From NCBI RefSeq assembly GCF_026153295.1, contig NZ_CP110615.1:1736001-1800000 (forward strand): a stretch of DNA of 64,000 bases, written 5' to 3'. How positions within the stretch are numbered: the first letter of the stretch is position 1; each line of letters starts with the position of its first letter. A program made the translations under genes and the position numbers. This document shows positions 41,544 through 49,083 of this stretch, one piece after another. Source of the DNA: Rhodococcus antarcticus (GTDB lineage Bacteria > Actinomycetota > Actinomycetes > Mycobacteriales > Mycobacteriaceae). Below the pieces are notes generated by a model that worked only from the letters and a program-made list of their open reading frames with translations, searched no databases and was not told the DNA's origin.

Positions 41544-41735
41544 GTGAACGACCCCCGACCCGCCCAGTACCCGAGCACCGCGCTGCAGGTCCCCACCCCG
41601 GCCGACCTGGTGGTGGCCCCCACCCCGCAGGACCGTGCCCTCGTCGTCGCCGAGCACCTCTCCTGCGACTGCCTCCCGGCGGCCGTCCCCGTCGTCGGCC
41701 ACCTCGACGGCTGCCCCTCCCGAGGCACCCCGTGA
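41544..41735 (+). CDS. Hypothetical small protein with a CDC motif
   Basis: A 63-residue protein: VNDPRPAQYPSTALQVPTPADLVV, then LVVAEHLSCDCLPAAVPVVGHLDGC. GTG 41544 follows AAGGAG by seven bases, a good start. Cys-Asp-Cys plus a further Cys and two His could bind metal. No family recognised. Its stop overlaps the next start (GTGA at 41732), linking it to the following membrane protein. Confidence 0.5.
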   Translation: MNDPRPAQYPSTALQVPTPADLVVAPTPQDRALVVAEHLSCDCLPAAVPVVGHLDGCPSRGTP

Positions 41736-42196
41736 CCCCGCGCGCCGTCGCCACGACGTCCGCCGGAACCCTCGGCGCGCTGACCGTCCTGGTCCTCTGG
41801 GGTGCGAGCGCGTTCCTCGCCGTGCTCCTGGTGTTGGTGACCGTCGCCGTGGTGCACCACGAGCTGCGCCTCACCTCCCCCGCGCAGCAGGAACCGGCCG
41901 ACCTCGAAGCGCCGCCACCCTCCTCCGAGGTGGTGCTGGCCGGGGGCCCGAGCGGGCTCCCGGTGTCCGGGTGGAGCGACGCAGAGCTCTGCCGCGCCTG
42001 GCGGGTCAGCTACGCCCAGCTGCAGACCCACGGTGGCGCGGCCTGGGCCGAGCACCTCGCCGAGCAGCGCCGCACCTACCTCGACGAGCTGCAGCGCCGT
42101 TCCCCGGCCGGCTTCGCGGCCTGGATCGCCAGCGGGGCCCGTGCCGGTGGCGACCCCGCGCGCTACCTCTCGCCCGCGCCGCCCGTGGCCCCCTGA
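41732..42196 (+). CDS. Hypothetical membrane protein
   Basis: A 154-residue protein with one or two N-terminal transmembrane segments (about 10-40: TLGALTVLVLWGASAFLAVLLVLVTVAVV) and a cytosolic part with LSGWSDAELCRAW-like and YLDELQRRSPAGFAAWIASGARAGGDPARYL sequence. The final block resembles short domains seen at the end of several actinobacterial hypoxia-associated proteins, but I cannot name a family. GTG 41732 overlaps the preceding gene. It is probably the last gene of the box-3 transcript. Confidence 0.55.
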   Translation: MTPRAVATTSAGTLGALTVLVLWGASAFLAVLLVLVTVAVVHHELRLTSPAQQEPADLEAPPPSSEVVLAGGPSGLPVSGWSDAELCRAWRVSYAQLQTHGGAAWAEHLAEQRRTYLDELQRRSPAGFAAWIASGARAGGDPARYLSPAPPVAP

Positions 42197-42414
42197 GGCC
42201 CGTCTCCAGCGGAGCAGCCGCTGGGCCGGGTCCGGTGCAGCGGTCGCACGCCGGCGTCGGCCACGGCGTGCGAGGGAACTACGCGTGGGGTGGTCAGCCC
42301 GGCGATGCTGCGCGGGTCGTCACCGACGGCAGGCGGTAGCGACTCCTACTGCGCCAGCACGTCAGGATCGAGGGACGGGGCGCGCAGGCGCCACGGCCAA
42401 CGTGGGATCGCAGA

Positions 42415-43212
42415 TCACCCTTGGCGTCCGGCGGTGGCCCGCGCCAGCAGCTCGGCCAGGTCACGCACCACCACGTCGGCCCCGGCGGCCTGCAGCGCCG
42501 CCCCGGACCGGCCACGACCGATGCCGACCACGTAGCCGAACCCGCCCGTGCGACCGGCACGCACCCCGACCACGGCGTCCTCGAACACGGCCGCGGCTGC
42601 GGGTCGGACCCCCAGATCAGCGGCGGCGGCGAGGAAGCCGTCCGGCGCGGGCTTGCCCCGCAGGTGCCGCTCGGCGGCCACCACCCCGTCGATCCTGACC
42701 TCGACCAGGGCCGCGAGACCCGCCGCCGCCAGGACCGTCCGGGCGTTGGTGCTGGAGGAGACCACGGCGCAGCGCAGCCCCGCAGCCCGCACCGCACGGA
42801 CGTAGCCGATGGCCCCGGCGACGACGTGCACGCCGTCGCGGTGCAGCAGTCGGTCCACCTCGGCGCCCTTGGCCGCCCCGACCGCGGCGACGCTGCTCGT
42901 GCCCGCGGGCTCTCCGGCGGCACCCTCCGCCAGCACGATCCCGCGGGCCGCCAGGAAGGACCGGGCACCATCGTCGCGTGGTCGGCCGTCGACGAGCGCG
43001 CGGTAGTCGAGGACCGGGTCGAAGGCGACGAACGGGGTCCCGTCCCGCTCCGCCCGGGCGCGCAGCACCGCGTCGAGGGCCACCGCCCAGGCGGCGGCGT
43101 GCACGCTCGCGGTGCTGGTGAGCACGCCGTCGAGGTCGAACAGGCAGGCCGTCACCGCCGCGGGCAGCCCCAGCGTGCTCAGCCGGGCGGGTGTGGTCTC
43201 GCGAGTGGTCAC
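42415..43212 (-). CDS. HAD-superfamily hydrolase, beta-phosphoglucomutase-like
   Basis: A 265-residue HAD-IA enzyme. The nucleophile motif reads ACLFDLDGVLTSTASVHAAAWA, motif II CAVVSSSTNARTVL and motifs III/IV HLRGKPAPDGF with VFEDAVVGVRAGRTGGFGYVVGIG. The helical cap insertion is present, as in beta-phosphoglucomutases linked to trehalose or maltose phosphorylases; related genes occur in the mycobacterial DosR regulon. GTG 43212 has GGAGG eight bases upstream. No phosphorylase gene is in the window, so the sugar substrate is open. Confidence 0.82.
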   Translation of the reverse strand: MTTRETTPARLSTLGLPAAVTACLFDLDGVLTSTASVHAAAWAVALDAVLRARAERDGTPFVAFDPVLDYRALVDGRPRDDGARSFLAARGIVLAEGAAGEPAGTSSVAAVGAAKGAEVDRLLHRDGVHVVAGAIGYVRAVRAAGLRCAVVSSSTNARTVLAAAGLAALVEVRIDGVVAAERHLRGKPAPDGFLAAAADLGVRPAAAAVFEDAVVGVRAGRTGGFGYVVGIGRGRSGAALQAAGADVVVRDLAELLARATAGRQG

Positions 43213-43622
43213 CGGTGGTTCCTCCAACCGCGGGCCGGCACCGGCACCGCACCGGGGCAAGCCTGGCCGGGCCGGGCGCGGCGGGGCAGAGGAGAAGGTC
43301 CCGGCCGACCGCGCCACCCCGTCGTCCACCGCGGTGCACCCCTACCTCGGCCGGGCGCGCAGACACCCGGGCGACGGGGACCCGCCCGGACGGGCCGTCG
43401 TGGTGGTGGTCGGGTCGGTCGTGGTCACGGTGGTCTCCTCGTCCGCACCCCGGACGGGCCCCGGCCCCCCCGGTGTGGTCGCGGACCCGGGCGGTCGGCC
43501 GGGGCACAACGCCCCCGGTCGCCGGGCCGGGGACCTTCGGCCCGGGACAACCGGCCCGCGCGCTGCCACCGTCAGCCGGGTGCGGGCCACCCGTCCGGAC
43601 GCCCTCGTCCCCAGGAGCAGCC
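43213..43622. other. Divergent intergenic region with box 4 and a possible 28-residue ORF
   Basis: About 410 bases between the HAD hydrolase and aquaporin genes. It contains DosR-like box 4 at 43530-43544. On the minus strand a GTG at 43428 follows GAGGAGACCACC and opens a 28-codon frame to 43342 (VTTTDPTTTTTARPGGSP then CLRARPR). The ribosome-binding site is strong, but the peptide has no similarity I know, so it is noted and not called as a gene. Nothing else is recognised. Confidence 0.4.
43530..43544 (+). promoter_or_regulatory. DosR-like box 4 (GGGACCTTCGGCCCG)
   Basis: Two mismatches to box 3. It ends 79 bases before the aquaporin GTG and reads in the same direction. Flanked by an extra CCGG-rich palindromic stretch that may extend the dyad. 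Confidence 0.6.
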
Positions 43623-44420
43623 GTGACCTCCACGCCCGCCTCGATCCGGTTCCGACGGCTGTTCGCCGAGTGTCTCGGCACCTACCTGCTGGTCCTGGTC
43701 GCGGCCGGAGCGGGGGTGGTCGACGCGGTGTCCCACGGAGCGGTGGGGCGGGTGGCCGCCGTGACGGCCCCCGGACTGGTCGTGCTGACCGTCATCCTGT
43801 TCATGGGATCGGTCTCCGGCGCCCACCTCAACCCCGTGGTCACCCTGGCCTTCGCCGCGCGCGGGGACTTCGGCTGGGCCAGGGTCCCGGGCTACGTCAC
43901 CGCGCAGCTCGTCGGCGCCCTGCTCGCCGCGGCCACGCTGCGCGGGCTGTTCGGGGACGCGGCCGGTGCCGGCACCTCCGTCGTCGGCCCCGGGTTCACC
44001 GTCGGCCAGGCCCTGGCCGTGGAGGTGCTCACCACGCTGGCGCTGGTCAGCACGATCCTGGGCTCGTCCTCCAGCGCGCAGAACGTCGGCCCGCTGTCCG
44101 CCCTGGCCGTCGGGTCGGCGATCGCCATCGGGGGGCTGTGGGCAGGACCGGTCAGCGGGGCGTCGATGAACCCCGTCCGCTCGGCCGGACCCGCCCTGGT
44201 CGAGGGGGACGTGAACGTGCTCTGGATCTACCTGCTCGGCCCGCTGCTGGGGGCGGCTCTCGCCGTGCTGGGCGCCCAGGTGCTGCGCGGACCGGGCGGG
44301 GGACCGGTGGGCACGCGCTCGGCCCAGGGTGACCTCGGTCCGCTGCACGGTGGCCGCGGACCCGGTCTGCACGGGCCCGGCGAGAGAGGGCCTGGCGAGC
44401 ACGGACCGGACGGTCGTTGA
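43623..44420 (+). CDS. Aquaporin/MIP family channel
   Basis: A 265-residue six-helix channel. The two half-helix pore motifs are GAHLNPVVT (Asn70) and GASMNPVRSAGPAL (Asn183), both NPV instead of the common NPA. FAECLGTYLLVLVAAGAGVV is the family's first helix. The Gly/Pro/Arg-rich C-terminal 35 residues are cytosolic and low complexity. Permeant could be water, glycerol or a small neutral solute; the altered second motif makes prediction unsafe. GTG 43623. Box 4 upstream suggests hypoxic control. Confidence 0.88.
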   Translation: MTSTPASIRFRRLFAECLGTYLLVLVAAGAGVVDAVSHGAVGRVAAVTAPGLVVLTVILFMGSVSGAHLNPVVTLAFAARGDFGWARVPGYVTAQLVGALLAAATLRGLFGDAAGAGTSVVGPGFTVGQALAVEVLTTLALVSTILGSSSSAQNVGPLSALAVGSAIAIGGLWAGPVSGASMNPVRSAGPALVEGDVNVLWIYLLGPLLGAALAVLGAQVLRGPGGGPVGTRSAQGDLGPLHGGRGPGLHGPGERGPGEHGPDGR

Positions 44421-44514
44421 GCCGGAGGGCTCAGACCAGCTCCGGACGCGGGCGCTCCAGGGCGGCGTGCTGCACGCCGTGGGGCTCCTGGCCACCTCCT
44501 GACGTGGGTACGGC

Positions 44515-45168
44515 TCAGCGGGGGGCGCCCAGCAGCTCGCGGGCGTCGGCTCCGAGGACCGCGGCCTGGGTGCGCCGCTGCACCCCGAGCTTGGCCAGCA
44601 CGCCGCTGACGTAGTTCTTCACCGTCTTCTCGGAGAGGAACAGCACGGCCCCGATCTGGCGGTTCGTCAGCCCGTCGGTGATCAACCGCAGCACGGCCGC
44701 CTCCCGCTCGGTCAACGACGCCACGAGCAGCGTGAGCTCGGAGACGGCGGTGGCGGCCACCCCGTCGCGCGCGGCGTCCCAGGTGCCGCCCGCCGCGGCC
44801 CGCACGAGGGCCCGGACCAGCTCGGGGGGGTGGACGTCCTTGCGGAGGTGCCCGGCCGCCCCAGCGGACGCCGCGTCGGCCAGCCCGTCGCCGTCGGCGG
44901 TGAGGAACAGCCAGTGCGTGGACGGCGCCGTCTGCTGCGACCGTCGGCACAGGTCCACCCCGCTGCCGTCGGGCAGGCGCGAGTCCAGCAGGACCACGTC
45001 CGGGCACAGCGACCCGACGAGCTGGTCGGCCTGGGCCACCGTGCCCGTCTGGCCGACGACGTCGACAGCGAGGTCTCCGGCGAGGGCGCGGACGATGCCG
45101 CGTCGGTAGATCTCCTGGGCGTCGACGAGGAGGACTCGGACGGGGGCGGTCTGCGAGGTGGTGCTCAT
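44515..45168 (-). CDS. NarL/DosR-like response regulator (atypical acidic pocket)
   Basis: A 217-residue two-domain regulator. The receiver has its phosphorylation Asp at residue 62 (DVVLLDSRLPDGSG), but the upstream acidic pair is LVDAQE, so one acidic residue that normally binds Mg2+ is replaced by Ala17. The LuxR-type HTH ([53 protein letters not shown]) is nearly identical to that of the second regulator at 54246-54917, so both may bind the same boxes. No kinase gene is adjacent. Phosphorylation could be weak or come from the distant DosS-like kinase. Confidence 0.88.
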   Translation of the reverse strand: MSTTSQTAPVRVLLVDAQEIYRRGIVRALAGDLAVDVVGQTGTVAQADQLVGSLCPDVVLLDSRLPDGSGVDLCRRSQQTAPSTHWLFLTADGDGLADAASAGAAGHLRKDVHPPELVRALVRAAAGGTWDAARDGVAATAVSELTLLVASLTEREAAVLRLITDGLTNRQIGAVLFLSEKTVKNYVSGVLAKLGVQRRTQAAVLGADARELLGAPR

Positions 45169-45463
45169 GGTGACTCCGTGGAGAGGTCACCGGACGTGCC
45201 CGGCTAAGAGCAGGCGCTCCCACGGTGTCCGCACCAGGGCGGACGCGGCCGTGGCCCGGGTCTGGCTGGGGTCCCAACGATCTTCACCCTACTGGGTGAG
45301 TCCAGCCCTCCCGCACGGGCGCGACCCCGGACCCTGCCCGCGGGCGGCCGCGACGGCCACGGCGGTGCTCACGCCCCTTCGGGCGTCGCCGACCCGAGGC
45401 ACCCCGTGTCCGCGGGTGATGGCGTCACGTCCGGCAGGGCCAGGTGGGCCACCGTGGGCGGGG
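45169..45463. other. Intergenic region upstream of the response regulator
   Basis: About 295 bases with no credible gene. It holds the first copy of a 24-base element (45255-45278, starting CCCGGGTCTGGC and ending GTCCCAAC) that recurs at 46062-46085. An AT-richer stretch CGATCTTCACCCTACTGGG at about 45278-45296 may be part of the promoter. Confidence 0.5.
45255..45278. promoter_or_regulatory. Shared 24-bp upstream element, copy A
   Basis: CCCGGGTCTGGCTGGGG followed by TCCCAAC. It matches 46062-46085 at 22 of 24 positions. This copy is about 90 bases upstream of the response-regulator start. Not an exact DosR-like box, though both carry GGGAC/GTCC-type steps. Confidence 0.5.
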
Positions 45464-45808
45464 TCAGGCCGTCGTCGGTCGGGGGTGACGCACGGTCTCC
45501 CCGCCCTTGTCGTCGCGCAGCTTCCCGTCGTGGCTGGTCAGGAGCCGCACGAGCTGGTGCAGCGCCCCCCGGACGGAACCCTCCACCGTGCTCGCGTCCT
45601 CGGTGACCACGAGCGGGGAGCGGCCGGCCGGGACGGCCTCCAGGACGCACCGCAGCGCAGCGGGACCCGTCGGCCCGGACTCCGAGCTGAGGTGGGCCAC
45701 CACCCTGGTCAGCTCGTGGGCGAACCGGTCGAGGCCGGCCCGGAGCTCGTCCTCCCACCCCTGCTGCTCGGGGGCGGACTGCCGGGTGGCGGTGTCGGTG
45801 GTCATCAT
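45464..45808 (-). CDS. HPF/RaiA-like ribosome-associated protein
   Basis: A 114-residue protein (starts possible at 45817, 45808 or 45805). WEDELRAGLDRFAHELTRVVAHLSSESG, then RCVLEAVPAGRSPLVVTEDASTVEGSVRGALHQLVRLL, follows the beta-alpha-beta-beta-beta-alpha pattern of the S30AE/HPF domain. Short HPF-like proteins occupy the decoding centre and silence ribosomes; mycobacterial DosR regulons include such factors. Assignment is by pattern, not exact motif. It lacks the long-HPF C-terminal dimer domain. Confidence 0.6.
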   Translation of the reverse strand: MMTTDTATRQSAPEQQGWEDELRAGLDRFAHELTRVVAHLSSESGPTGPAALRCVLEAVPAGRSPLVVTEDASTVEGSVRGALHQLVRLLTSHDGKLRDDKGGETVRHPRPTTA

Positions 45809-45960
45809 GATGAGCACAGGATCTCCTCGTCGTCAGGGGCCAGGAGCACCCACTCTGGTCCTCCGGCCGGTCGGTCGGCCAGAGTCCTTCGGCCCCAGGG
45901 CTCCCCGGTCCGCCTGCGGTGCTCGGACCAGGTCCGGCGGGGTGTCCCGTTCGGATCCAC
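45805..45960 (-). CDS. Possible 51-residue ORF coupled to the HPF-like gene
   Basis: Frame VDPNGTPRRTWSEHRRRTG then RPAGGPEWVLLAPDDEEILCSS. The end looks like genuine protein sequence, and the stop TGA overlaps the ATGATG of the HPF-like gene. There is no strong ribosome-binding site and I know no family. Copy B of the 24-base element is about 100 bases upstream. Listed at low confidence. Confidence 0.35.
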   Translation of the reverse strand: MDPNGTPRRTWSEHRRRTGEPWGRRTLADRPAGGPEWVLLAPDDEEILCSS

Positions 45961-46061
45961 CGCCCGTGGTCCACCGGGCCAGGGCGCTGCGCCGTAGCGA
46001 GGTCGGCAGCACCGCACCCAGCCCGGCCACCCGCGCACGACCCGGCCGACGGGGGTCGCGA

Positions 46062-46085
46062 CCCGGGTCTGGCTGGGGGTCCAAC
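46062..46085. promoter_or_regulatory. Shared 24-bp upstream element, copy B
   Basis: CCCGGGTCTGGCTGGGGG then TCCAAC; 22 of 24 positions match copy A at 45255-45278. It lies between box 5 and the HPF-like gene with its small upstream ORF. Confidence 0.5.
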
Positions 46086-46110
46086 CCGGTCGACGCGCCG
46101 GCGCCGGCGG

Positions 46111-46125
46111 CGGGGCGAAGGTCCC
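46111..46125 (-). promoter_or_regulatory. DosR-like box 5 (GGGACCTTCGCCCCG)
   Basis: Reads on the minus strand, toward the 51-residue ORF and the HPF-like gene. The first 14 bases are identical to box 10. It is about 150 bases from the small ORF and about 300 from the HPF-like start, and just downstream of the frameshifted GAF-like gene. Confidence 0.55.
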
Positions 46126-46152
46126 CACCGGTCGGGGTCGAGGGTCGCCCGC

Positions 46153-46565
46153 TCAGTCCGGGTGGGGGCCGCTCCGGACGAGCGAGGCCAGCAGGGCCCG
46201 GCCACCGCGAGATCGACGTCCAGGACGACGTCGGCGGGCGGGACCCCCAGGGCCACCGCGAGGTCGGCGGCGAGGTCCACCAGGGCACCTGGCACCCCTG
46301 CGAGCAGCACCACCGAACCCTGGGCGCCCAAGGGGATCCGTACGGCTGTCCGCACCTGGTCCTGGGCCGTGCCGTCCTCGACCAGCACGGCCGTGAACGA
46401 GTCCTCCGGGGTGGACACCGTGGCGCTGACCCCCAGGAACGACTCGACCGCCACCGCCGCGGCGTCGGCCAGCCCACCGAGGAGCTCGTCGAGGCCGCTC
46501 TCGGCGGGCTCACCGCCCTCGGCGAGCCGGAGGAGGTCGGCGGCGAGCGCCGGGGGGATGTTCAC
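46153..46565 (-). pseudogene. GAF-like protein gene with a 1-base frameshift near its end
   Basis: GTG 46565 opens VNIPPALAADLLRLAEGGEP, DELLGGLADAAAVAVESFLGVSATV, VRTAVRIPLGAQGSVVLLAGVPGALVDLAADLAVALG and VVLDVDLAVAG. This is a small GAF-like fold that often sits beside ANTAR genes. At about 46205 the frame turns into Arg/Pro-rich junk with no stop for 800 bases, while the -1 frame continues RALLASLVRSGPHPD and stops at 46153. Restoring one C in the CCGGGCCC run gives a clean end (AVARALLASLV). It is a real frameshift or a sequencing error. The function of the family is unknown. Confidence 0.65.
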
Positions 46566-46703
46566 GGGTGCCTCAGGGCGTCCCGATCGCCGGGTCGTGG
46601 ATCCTGGTGCCGCACACGGCGGGGCGCGGAGGCAGGTACGGGGTCGGGTCCCGCTCGCCTGCGCCGCTGTGGAGGACGCTACGCACCGGCGGGTTCGCAC
46701 GGG

Positions 46704-46718
46704 TGGGCCAGAGGTCCC
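46704..46718 (-). promoter_or_regulatory. DosR-like box 6 (GGGACCTCTGGCCCA)
   Basis: Three mismatches to box 3. It lies in the short gap between the GAF-ANTAR gene and the GAF-like gene, 139 bases ahead of the latter's start and in its direction. A second GGGAC step (GGGGACGAAACGGGAC) overlaps it. Confidence 0.55.
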
Positions 46719-46734
46719 GTTTCGTCCCCTGTCG

Positions 46735-47517
46735 TCAGGCCCGGGCGTGTCGCGCCCGGGCCCGCCGCACGGCGTCGTCGACCAGGCGCTGCGCCACGAC
46801 GGCCAGCTTGCGGTTCTCCCGCTGGCTCAGCGTGGTCAGCGTGACGAACGCCTCGTCCGCACCCGCCCCGCTCCGACTCATCAGGATCCCCAGGGCCTGG
46901 TCGATCACCGCGCGGGTGCCCAGGGCCCGCTGCAGCTGCCCGGCCAGCTCCAGCGCCTGCGCCAGCACGGTCGCGTTCTGCACGGAGACGGCGGCCGGGA
47001 CGGCGAACAGCTCGCCGAGCTCCACCGCCCGGTCGTCGAAGGCGTGCTCGGCGTGGGCGTAGACGTTCATGGCACCCAGGATGCCCAGCGGCGTCACCAG
47101 GGGCAGCGACAGCGCGGAGTGCACACCCATCTTCCGCACGCGCGCCCCGAACCGCGGCCAGGTGGCGTCGGTGCCCAGCGCCCCGGAGCGCACCGTGACG
47201 CCCTCCGCGGCCGCGGTGATGCAGGGGCCTTCGCCGATGCCGTACTGCACCGCGTCGACCTCCCGGACGAAGTCGGCGCTCGCGACGATGGTGTCGGCCC
47301 GACCCCGCTGCATCAGCGTGACCCCCGCTCCGTCGGCCCCCGGGATGGCGGCCACGGCGAACTCCGCGACGTGCGTCAGCATCGCCGACAGCGTCATCTC
47401 CCCGGTCGCCAGGCTCGCGAGCCCGGCCAGGCTCACCCGGAGGTCGGCGTCCTCCTCCGCGGTCGCATCCAGCGCCTCGTCCTGCCCTGATCCCTCGTCC
47501 ATGATCGTCATCCCCAC
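46735..47517 (-). CDS. GAF-ANTAR regulator
   Basis: A protein of about 260 residues. The GAF domain (about 35-185) includes GADGAGVTLMQRGRADTIVASADFVREVDAVQYGIGEGPC and ALSLPLVTPLGILGAMNVYAHAEHAFDDRAV. The ANTAR domain (about 195-250) reads LQRALGTRAVIDQALGILMSRSGAGADEAFVTLTTLSQRENRKLAVVAQRLVDDAV. It should bind tandem RNA hairpins and act as an antiterminator in response to a GAF ligand. The start is uncertain among codons at 47517, 47511 and 47502. The downstream GAF-like gene may be its partner. Confidence 0.87.
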   Translation of the reverse strand: MGMTIMDEGSGQDEALDATAEEDADLRVSLAGLASLATGEMTLSAMLTHVAEFAVAAIPGADGAGVTLMQRGRADTIVASADFVREVDAVQYGIGEGPCITAAAEGVTVRSGALGTDATWPRFGARVRKMGVHSALSLPLVTPLGILGAMNVYAHAEHAFDDRAVELGELFAVPAAVSVQNATVLAQALELAGQLQRALGTRAVIDQALGILMSRSGAGADEAFVTLTTLSQRENRKLAVVAQRLVDDAVRRARARHARA

Positions 47518-47723
47518 CGTTGTCGATCACGACCCCTACGAAGGATAGTAGGCGCGTGGCGCGTGCGGGTGATCACCGTCGACGTCGCGGCACGGTCACG
47601 CCGTCCCCCGTGCTCGCCCGGCCGCGAGACGGGTGGGCAGGACCGACCCGACCAGGAGCAGCGCGATCTCCAGCCCCGCTGCCCCGGACCCAGGCGCTGC
47701 CCCCACCGGGGGACCGGGGACGC

Positions 47724-48272
47724 TCACCCAGGGTCGACGGCACTGCGCGGGACCACGACGGTCACCGGGTGCGGCGGTGGGACCACGGCGACCGGACACG
47801 GCGGATGACCGACCACGGCGAGGCTGACCGACCCCAGCAGGCGGCTGTGGTGCCGGGCGCCGAGCACGAGCAGAGACGCGCCGCGGGCCACTGAGTGCAG
47901 GGTGCGCGCGTCGACCCCCTCCACCACCTCGGCGGTGATGACGACGACGGGTTCACCCGCGGCAGCCCGCTCGGCCAGCACCAGCTCCACCGACGCCTGC
48001 AGGGCCGCGAGGATGTGCCGGGCCGGCTCGCCGTCGGGCAGGCGCACCCCGGCGTAGCCCCAGGTGGTCGCGGAGATGCCCCAGCTGGCCGGGTGGTGCC
48101 ACACGTGCACCGCGAGGACGTCGCCGCCGCGGTGCGCGGCCTCCACCGCGGCGAAGCGGAGGGCCGCCAGACCGGCAGGGTCCCCGTCCACCCCCACCAC
48201 CACCCGCCGACCGAGCTCGACGGGCGCGGGGAACCGGGGGCTGTGCACGAGCTCGGGCACCCGCGTGCTCAC
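47724..48272 (-). CDS. Universal stress protein, single domain
   Basis: A 182-residue [41 protein letters not shown] at the N-terminus and LHSVARGASLLVLGARHHSRLLGSVSLAVVGHPPCPVAVVP at the end. The ATP-loop G-x2-G-x9-G(S/T) appears as GARHHSRLLGSVS with the first Gly retained and the second position His, so nucleotide binding is uncertain. It closely resembles the USP at 60157-60717. GTG 48272 overlaps the stop of the upstream gene. Confidence 0.85.
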   Translation of the reverse strand: MSTRVPELVHSPRFPAPVELGRRVVVGVDGDPAGLAALRFAAVEAAHRGGDVLAVHVWHHPASWGISATTWGYAGVRLPDGEPARHILAALQASVELVLAERAAAGEPVVVITAEVVEGVDARTLHSVARGASLLVLGARHHSRLLGSVSLAVVGHPPCPVAVVPPPHPVTVVVPRSAVDPG

Positions 48273-48826
48273 GGCTCCCACGTCTCCACCGGCAGGCCCC
48301 GCGCACCCCTCGGGACCGGAAACCCCTCCCGCGCGACGCCTTCCGGCCACCAGGGCGTCACGGCGCGCACGGGATCGGACCGCTCGAGCAGCAGCCGCTC
48401 CAGCGCCAGCACCAGCACGTGCGACATGCTGACGTCCTCGTCGACGCACAGCTGTTCCAGGCGGGCCCGGTGCTCGCGGTCGAGCAGGACCGTCACCGGC
48501 GTCGGTGGGCGACCGGGCACCGGGCCGAAGGCGGCGTCCGCCGCCTCGTCCAGGCCCTGGCTCCGCAGCCACTCCTCGGCGAGCGCCGGCGACACCCAGC
48601 GCCACCGGTCGGCGTCCAGACCGCTCGAACCCGCTCCCCCGCTGTCCAGGCCCACCACGTGCTCACCGGAGCCCGTGCGCCACAGCGACTCCCGCCAGGG
48701 CGTCGCCGTGGCCCGGCTCGTCCGGAGCCCGCCAGCGCAGTCGAGCACGTCCGGGGAGACCAGCACCGCGGTGTCGAGGTCAAAACCCGCGGGACCCGTC
48801 GCGGAGCAGGGCGTCCAGCTCGTCAT
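48269..48826 (-). CDS. Hypothetical protein with a ribbon-helix-helix-like segment
   Basis: A 185-residue protein. The N-terminal half (DLDTAVLVSPDVLDCAGGLRTSRATATPWRESLWRTG) is unrecognised. The segment TPVTVLLDREHRARLEQLCVDEDVSMSHVLVLALERLLLE has the strand-helix-helix pattern of a ribbon-helix-helix DNA-binding domain, though I cannot confirm a family. It overlaps the USP gene and is probably in one transcript with it. DosR-like box 7 lies about 160 bases upstream on this strand. Confidence 0.55.
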   Translation of the reverse strand: MTSWTPCSATGPAGFDLDTAVLVSPDVLDCAGGLRTSRATATPWRESLWRTGSGEHVVGLDSGGAGSSGLDADRWRWVSPALAEEWLRSQGLDEAADAAFGPVPGRPPTPVTVLLDREHRARLEQLCVDEDVSMSHVLVLALERLLLERSDPVRAVTPWWPEGVAREGFPVPRGARGLPVETWEP

Positions 48827-48985
48827 CGGATGTCGCCGCCGAGCCTGGTGACCGGGGTGCTCACAGCTCGAACACCGCCACGGTCTCGGCCGGTCGACAC
48901 GGCCGACCTTGATCGAGGGGGACGCGGAAGGCGGTGACGGTGGCTCTCATGGGCACCAGTGGACGCCGGGCGCGCCCGCCGCAGC

Positions 48986-49000
48986 AGGGCCGGAGGTCCC
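48986..49000 (-). promoter_or_regulatory. DosR-like box 7 (GGGACCTCCGGCCCT)
   Basis: Two mismatches to box 3. Located in the divergent gap, 84 bases before the USP at 49084 (plus) and 160 before the gene at 48826 (minus), so it could serve both. Confidence 0.6.
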
Positions 49001-49083
49001 CCCGGGGCGGGCCCTCGGGCTCTGGGTCGGGCGGGCCCCGGCCGCGACGCTGGGTGCACAGCCCCCGAGCGCAGGAGACCCGC

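Noticed and set aside
43342-43428. 28-codon Thr-rich ORF with a strong GAGGAG site
   Set aside because: Only the ribosome-binding site supports it; kept as a note in the intergenic entry rather than called as a gene.
45369-46700. A 443-codon open frame running through the GAF-like, small and HPF-like genes
   Set aside because: Only its first 120 codons look like protein; the rest is Arg/Pro-rich and overlaps a better gene in another frame. It stays open because stop codons are rare in such GC-rich DNA.
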